This document shows, piece after piece, positions 5,036 to 6,042 of a stretch of 6,042 nt of DNA. The stretch comes from Cyanobacteria bacterium OH_CDB_58. Its GTDB lineage: Bacteria > Cyanobacteriota > Vampirovibrionia > Gastranaerophilales > Gastranaerophilaceae. The stretch's first letter is position 1. Every line of letters begins with the position of its first letter. The stretch is taken from the NCBI GenBank assembly GCA_023435965.1, contig JAEZLC010000235.1:1-6042 (forward strand), read 5' to 3'. The notes below the pieces were generated by a model. It was not told the DNA's origin and searched no databases. It saw nothing but the letters and a program-made list of their open reading frames with translations. A program made the translations under genes and the position numbers.

Positions 5036-5956
5036 ATGATTAAATTCGCAGTCAAACTGTTAAAAAATAAGTTTCATCCCCTACAAATCCCTGACACAGC
5101 CCAAGTCGAGCACGGTCAGATGGTTCTGGTAAGGACTGAAAAAGGTGAAGAGGCAGCAAAAGTTTTTGCTGTATCACCACAAATATCAAAGGCGTGGGAA
5201 TGTCATAAGACTGAAACACTACCTCTGATTAGAGTTATGAACTCAGCCGATCTTGAAGTGCTTAAAGAAATCGAAGCTCTTGAAGAAGAAGGCTACAAGG
5301 CTTGTAATGACTTGATCAAGCAGCACAACCTTAACATGAACTTAATTCAATGCAGATATACTTTTGACAAAAGAAAAGTATCCTTTTATTACACTGCACC
5401 TGAAAGAGTCGATTTTAGAAACCTATTAAAAGATCTTACTCAAATATTTAAAAGAGTAAGAATCGATCTAAGACATATAGGCGTAAGGGATGAAACCTCT
5501 CTTTGCCAAGGAAACGGCTTATGTGGCAGACCTTTTTGCTGCTGTTCGTTCAAACGTTCTTTTGAATCTATAAATATTAAACTTGCAAGAGATCAAGGAA
5601 TGCCGATTACACCAGGCAAAATCTCCGGAACATGCGGAAGATTATTATGTTGCTTAAATTACGAATATCCTAATTATATTGAAGCTGCTAAAGGAATACC
5701 GCCTGTCGGCTCAGGTGTCATGACACCTGATGGATTAGGCAGAGTTTGTTCTTTGCATTTCTTAAATGACAAATTGTCCGTAAAACTTGAAGATGGAAAA
5801 ATAAAAGAATACGGCAAAGAAGAAATTGAAATGATTGATGCAGAAGTAAATATCGAAATAGATACTACGTACAATAAATATACTGAAGAAACAGACTATA
5901 CAATCGATATCAAACAACTTGAAGACGATAGAAACAGCTCAACAGGAAACGTTTAA
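5036..5956 (+). CDS. ricT: RicT/YaaT-like PSP1-domain protein
   Basis: 306-residue member of the PSP1/YaaT family. In Bacillus subtilis RicT works with RicA (YmcA) and RicF (YlbF) in an Fe-S-containing complex that affects RNase Y-dependent mRNA processing, competence and sporulation. Visible: an N-terminal beta-rich part with HGQMVLVRTEKGEEAAKVFAV (26-46), a charged helix (71-97), and the diagnostic core IGVRDETSLCQGNG-LCGRPFCC (148-169), IKLARDQGMPITPGKISGTCGRLLCCLNYE (181-210). Cysteines at 157, 163, 168, 169, 170, 200, 205 and 206 include the probable cluster ligands. A small SH3-like stretch (VGSGVMTPDGLGRV, 224-237) follows, then an acidic tail. The ATG at 5036 is preferred over an in-frame ATG at 4961: AAAGG lies eight bases before it and homologues start at this point. 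No RicA or RicF gene is in the window, so the role here is inferred by family. Confidence 0.92.
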   Translation: MIKFAVKLLKNKFHPLQIPDTAQVEHGQMVLVRTEKGEEAAKVFAVSPQISKAWECHKTETLPLIRVMNSADLEVLKEIEALEEEGYKACNDLIKQHNLNMNLIQCRYTFDKRKVSFYYTAPERVDFRNLLKDLTQIFKRVRIDLRHIGVRDETSLCQGNGLCGRPFCCCSFKRSFESINIKLARDQGMPITPGKISGTCGRLLCCLNYEYPNYIEAAKGIPPVGSGVMTPDGLGRVCSLHFLNDKLSVKLEDGKIKEYGKEEIEMIDAEVNIEIDTTYNKYTEETDYTIDIKQLEDDRNSSTGNV

Positions 5957-5958
5957 GC

Positions 5959-6042
5959 TCACAGCGGCAAACTTATTGTAAAAGTCGTAGTTTGGTTTTC
6001 CACACTATCAACTGTTATTGTCCCTTTGTGTGCAAGGATAAT
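5959..6042 (-). CDS. sensor histidine kinase, C-terminal end (partial)
   Basis: The last 27 codons and TGA stop of a minus-strand gene that enters from the right edge. The residues include AHKGTITVDS and TTTFTISLPL, the usual end of the HATPase_c domain in membrane sensor kinases (compare the common pattern AHGGTITVES...GTTFTITLPL). The ATP-binding N, G1 and G2 boxes and the phospho-accepting His lie outside the window, so the signal and partner regulator cannot be told. A threonine (QTTTF) replaces the glycine usually found before TTF. The gene converges on ricT with two bases between the stop codons and no terminator between them. Confidence 0.88.
   Translation of the reverse strand: MILAHKGTITVDSVENQTTTFTISLPL

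Overview
This window is a compact, AT-rich bacterial chromosome segment. It carries the distal end of the spc ribosomal-protein operon followed by a string of small, separately promoted housekeeping and accessory genes. On the plus strand the order is rpmD (L30), rplO (L15), secY, [terminator + promoter], adk, map, [dyad symmetry + promoter], a bifunctional-nuclease/DUF151 gene, [promoter], a 66-residue DUF1858 CxxC protein and a bidirectional terminator. On the minus strand there is then a 50-codon ORF, followed by a plus-strand RicT/YaaT (PSP1-domain) gene. The window closes with the last 27 codons of a minus-strand sensor histidine kinase, running into the right-hand edge.

The organism cannot be named from this sequence alone. 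AT-rich genes, a zinc-type (four-cysteine) adenylate kinase, RicT, a DUF1858 redox peptide and a cyanobacterial-style BFN protein with the C-terminal EEAQEFRDFIQSIKPSDF-type tail suggest a low-GC, often anaerobic lineage. A non-photosynthetic relative of cyanobacteria (Vampirovibrionia/Gastranaerophilales-like) would fit, but this is inference; Firmicutes-like or other low-GC phyla remain possible.

Layout and logic: positions 1-2101 are ribosome and translocon genes, with rplO and secY joined by a one-base TAATG overlap. A hairpin with a T-tract (2128-2167) and an extended -10 promoter (2188-2196) then separate secY from an adk-map pair, itself joined by another TAATG overlap. The usual continuation of this cluster (infA, rpmJ, rpsM and so on) is absent after map. 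Instead the BFN gene has its own TATAAT promoter, embedded in a 15-bp inverted repeat that looks like a possible operator. The DUF1858 gene is a one-gene unit with its own promoter and terminator. That terminator is symmetric and serves equally well for the small minus-strand ORF at 4750-4902, which has a good Shine-Dalgarno sequence. The ricT stop codon and the histidine-kinase stop codon face each other with only two bases between them.

Most of the window is ordinary. The items most worth a second look are the 50-codon minus-strand ORF, the inverted repeat over the BFN promoter, the Lys in place of the near-invariant C5-loop Arg of SecY, and the break in the usual spc gene order. I see no mobile element, CRISPR array, tRNA or rRNA.
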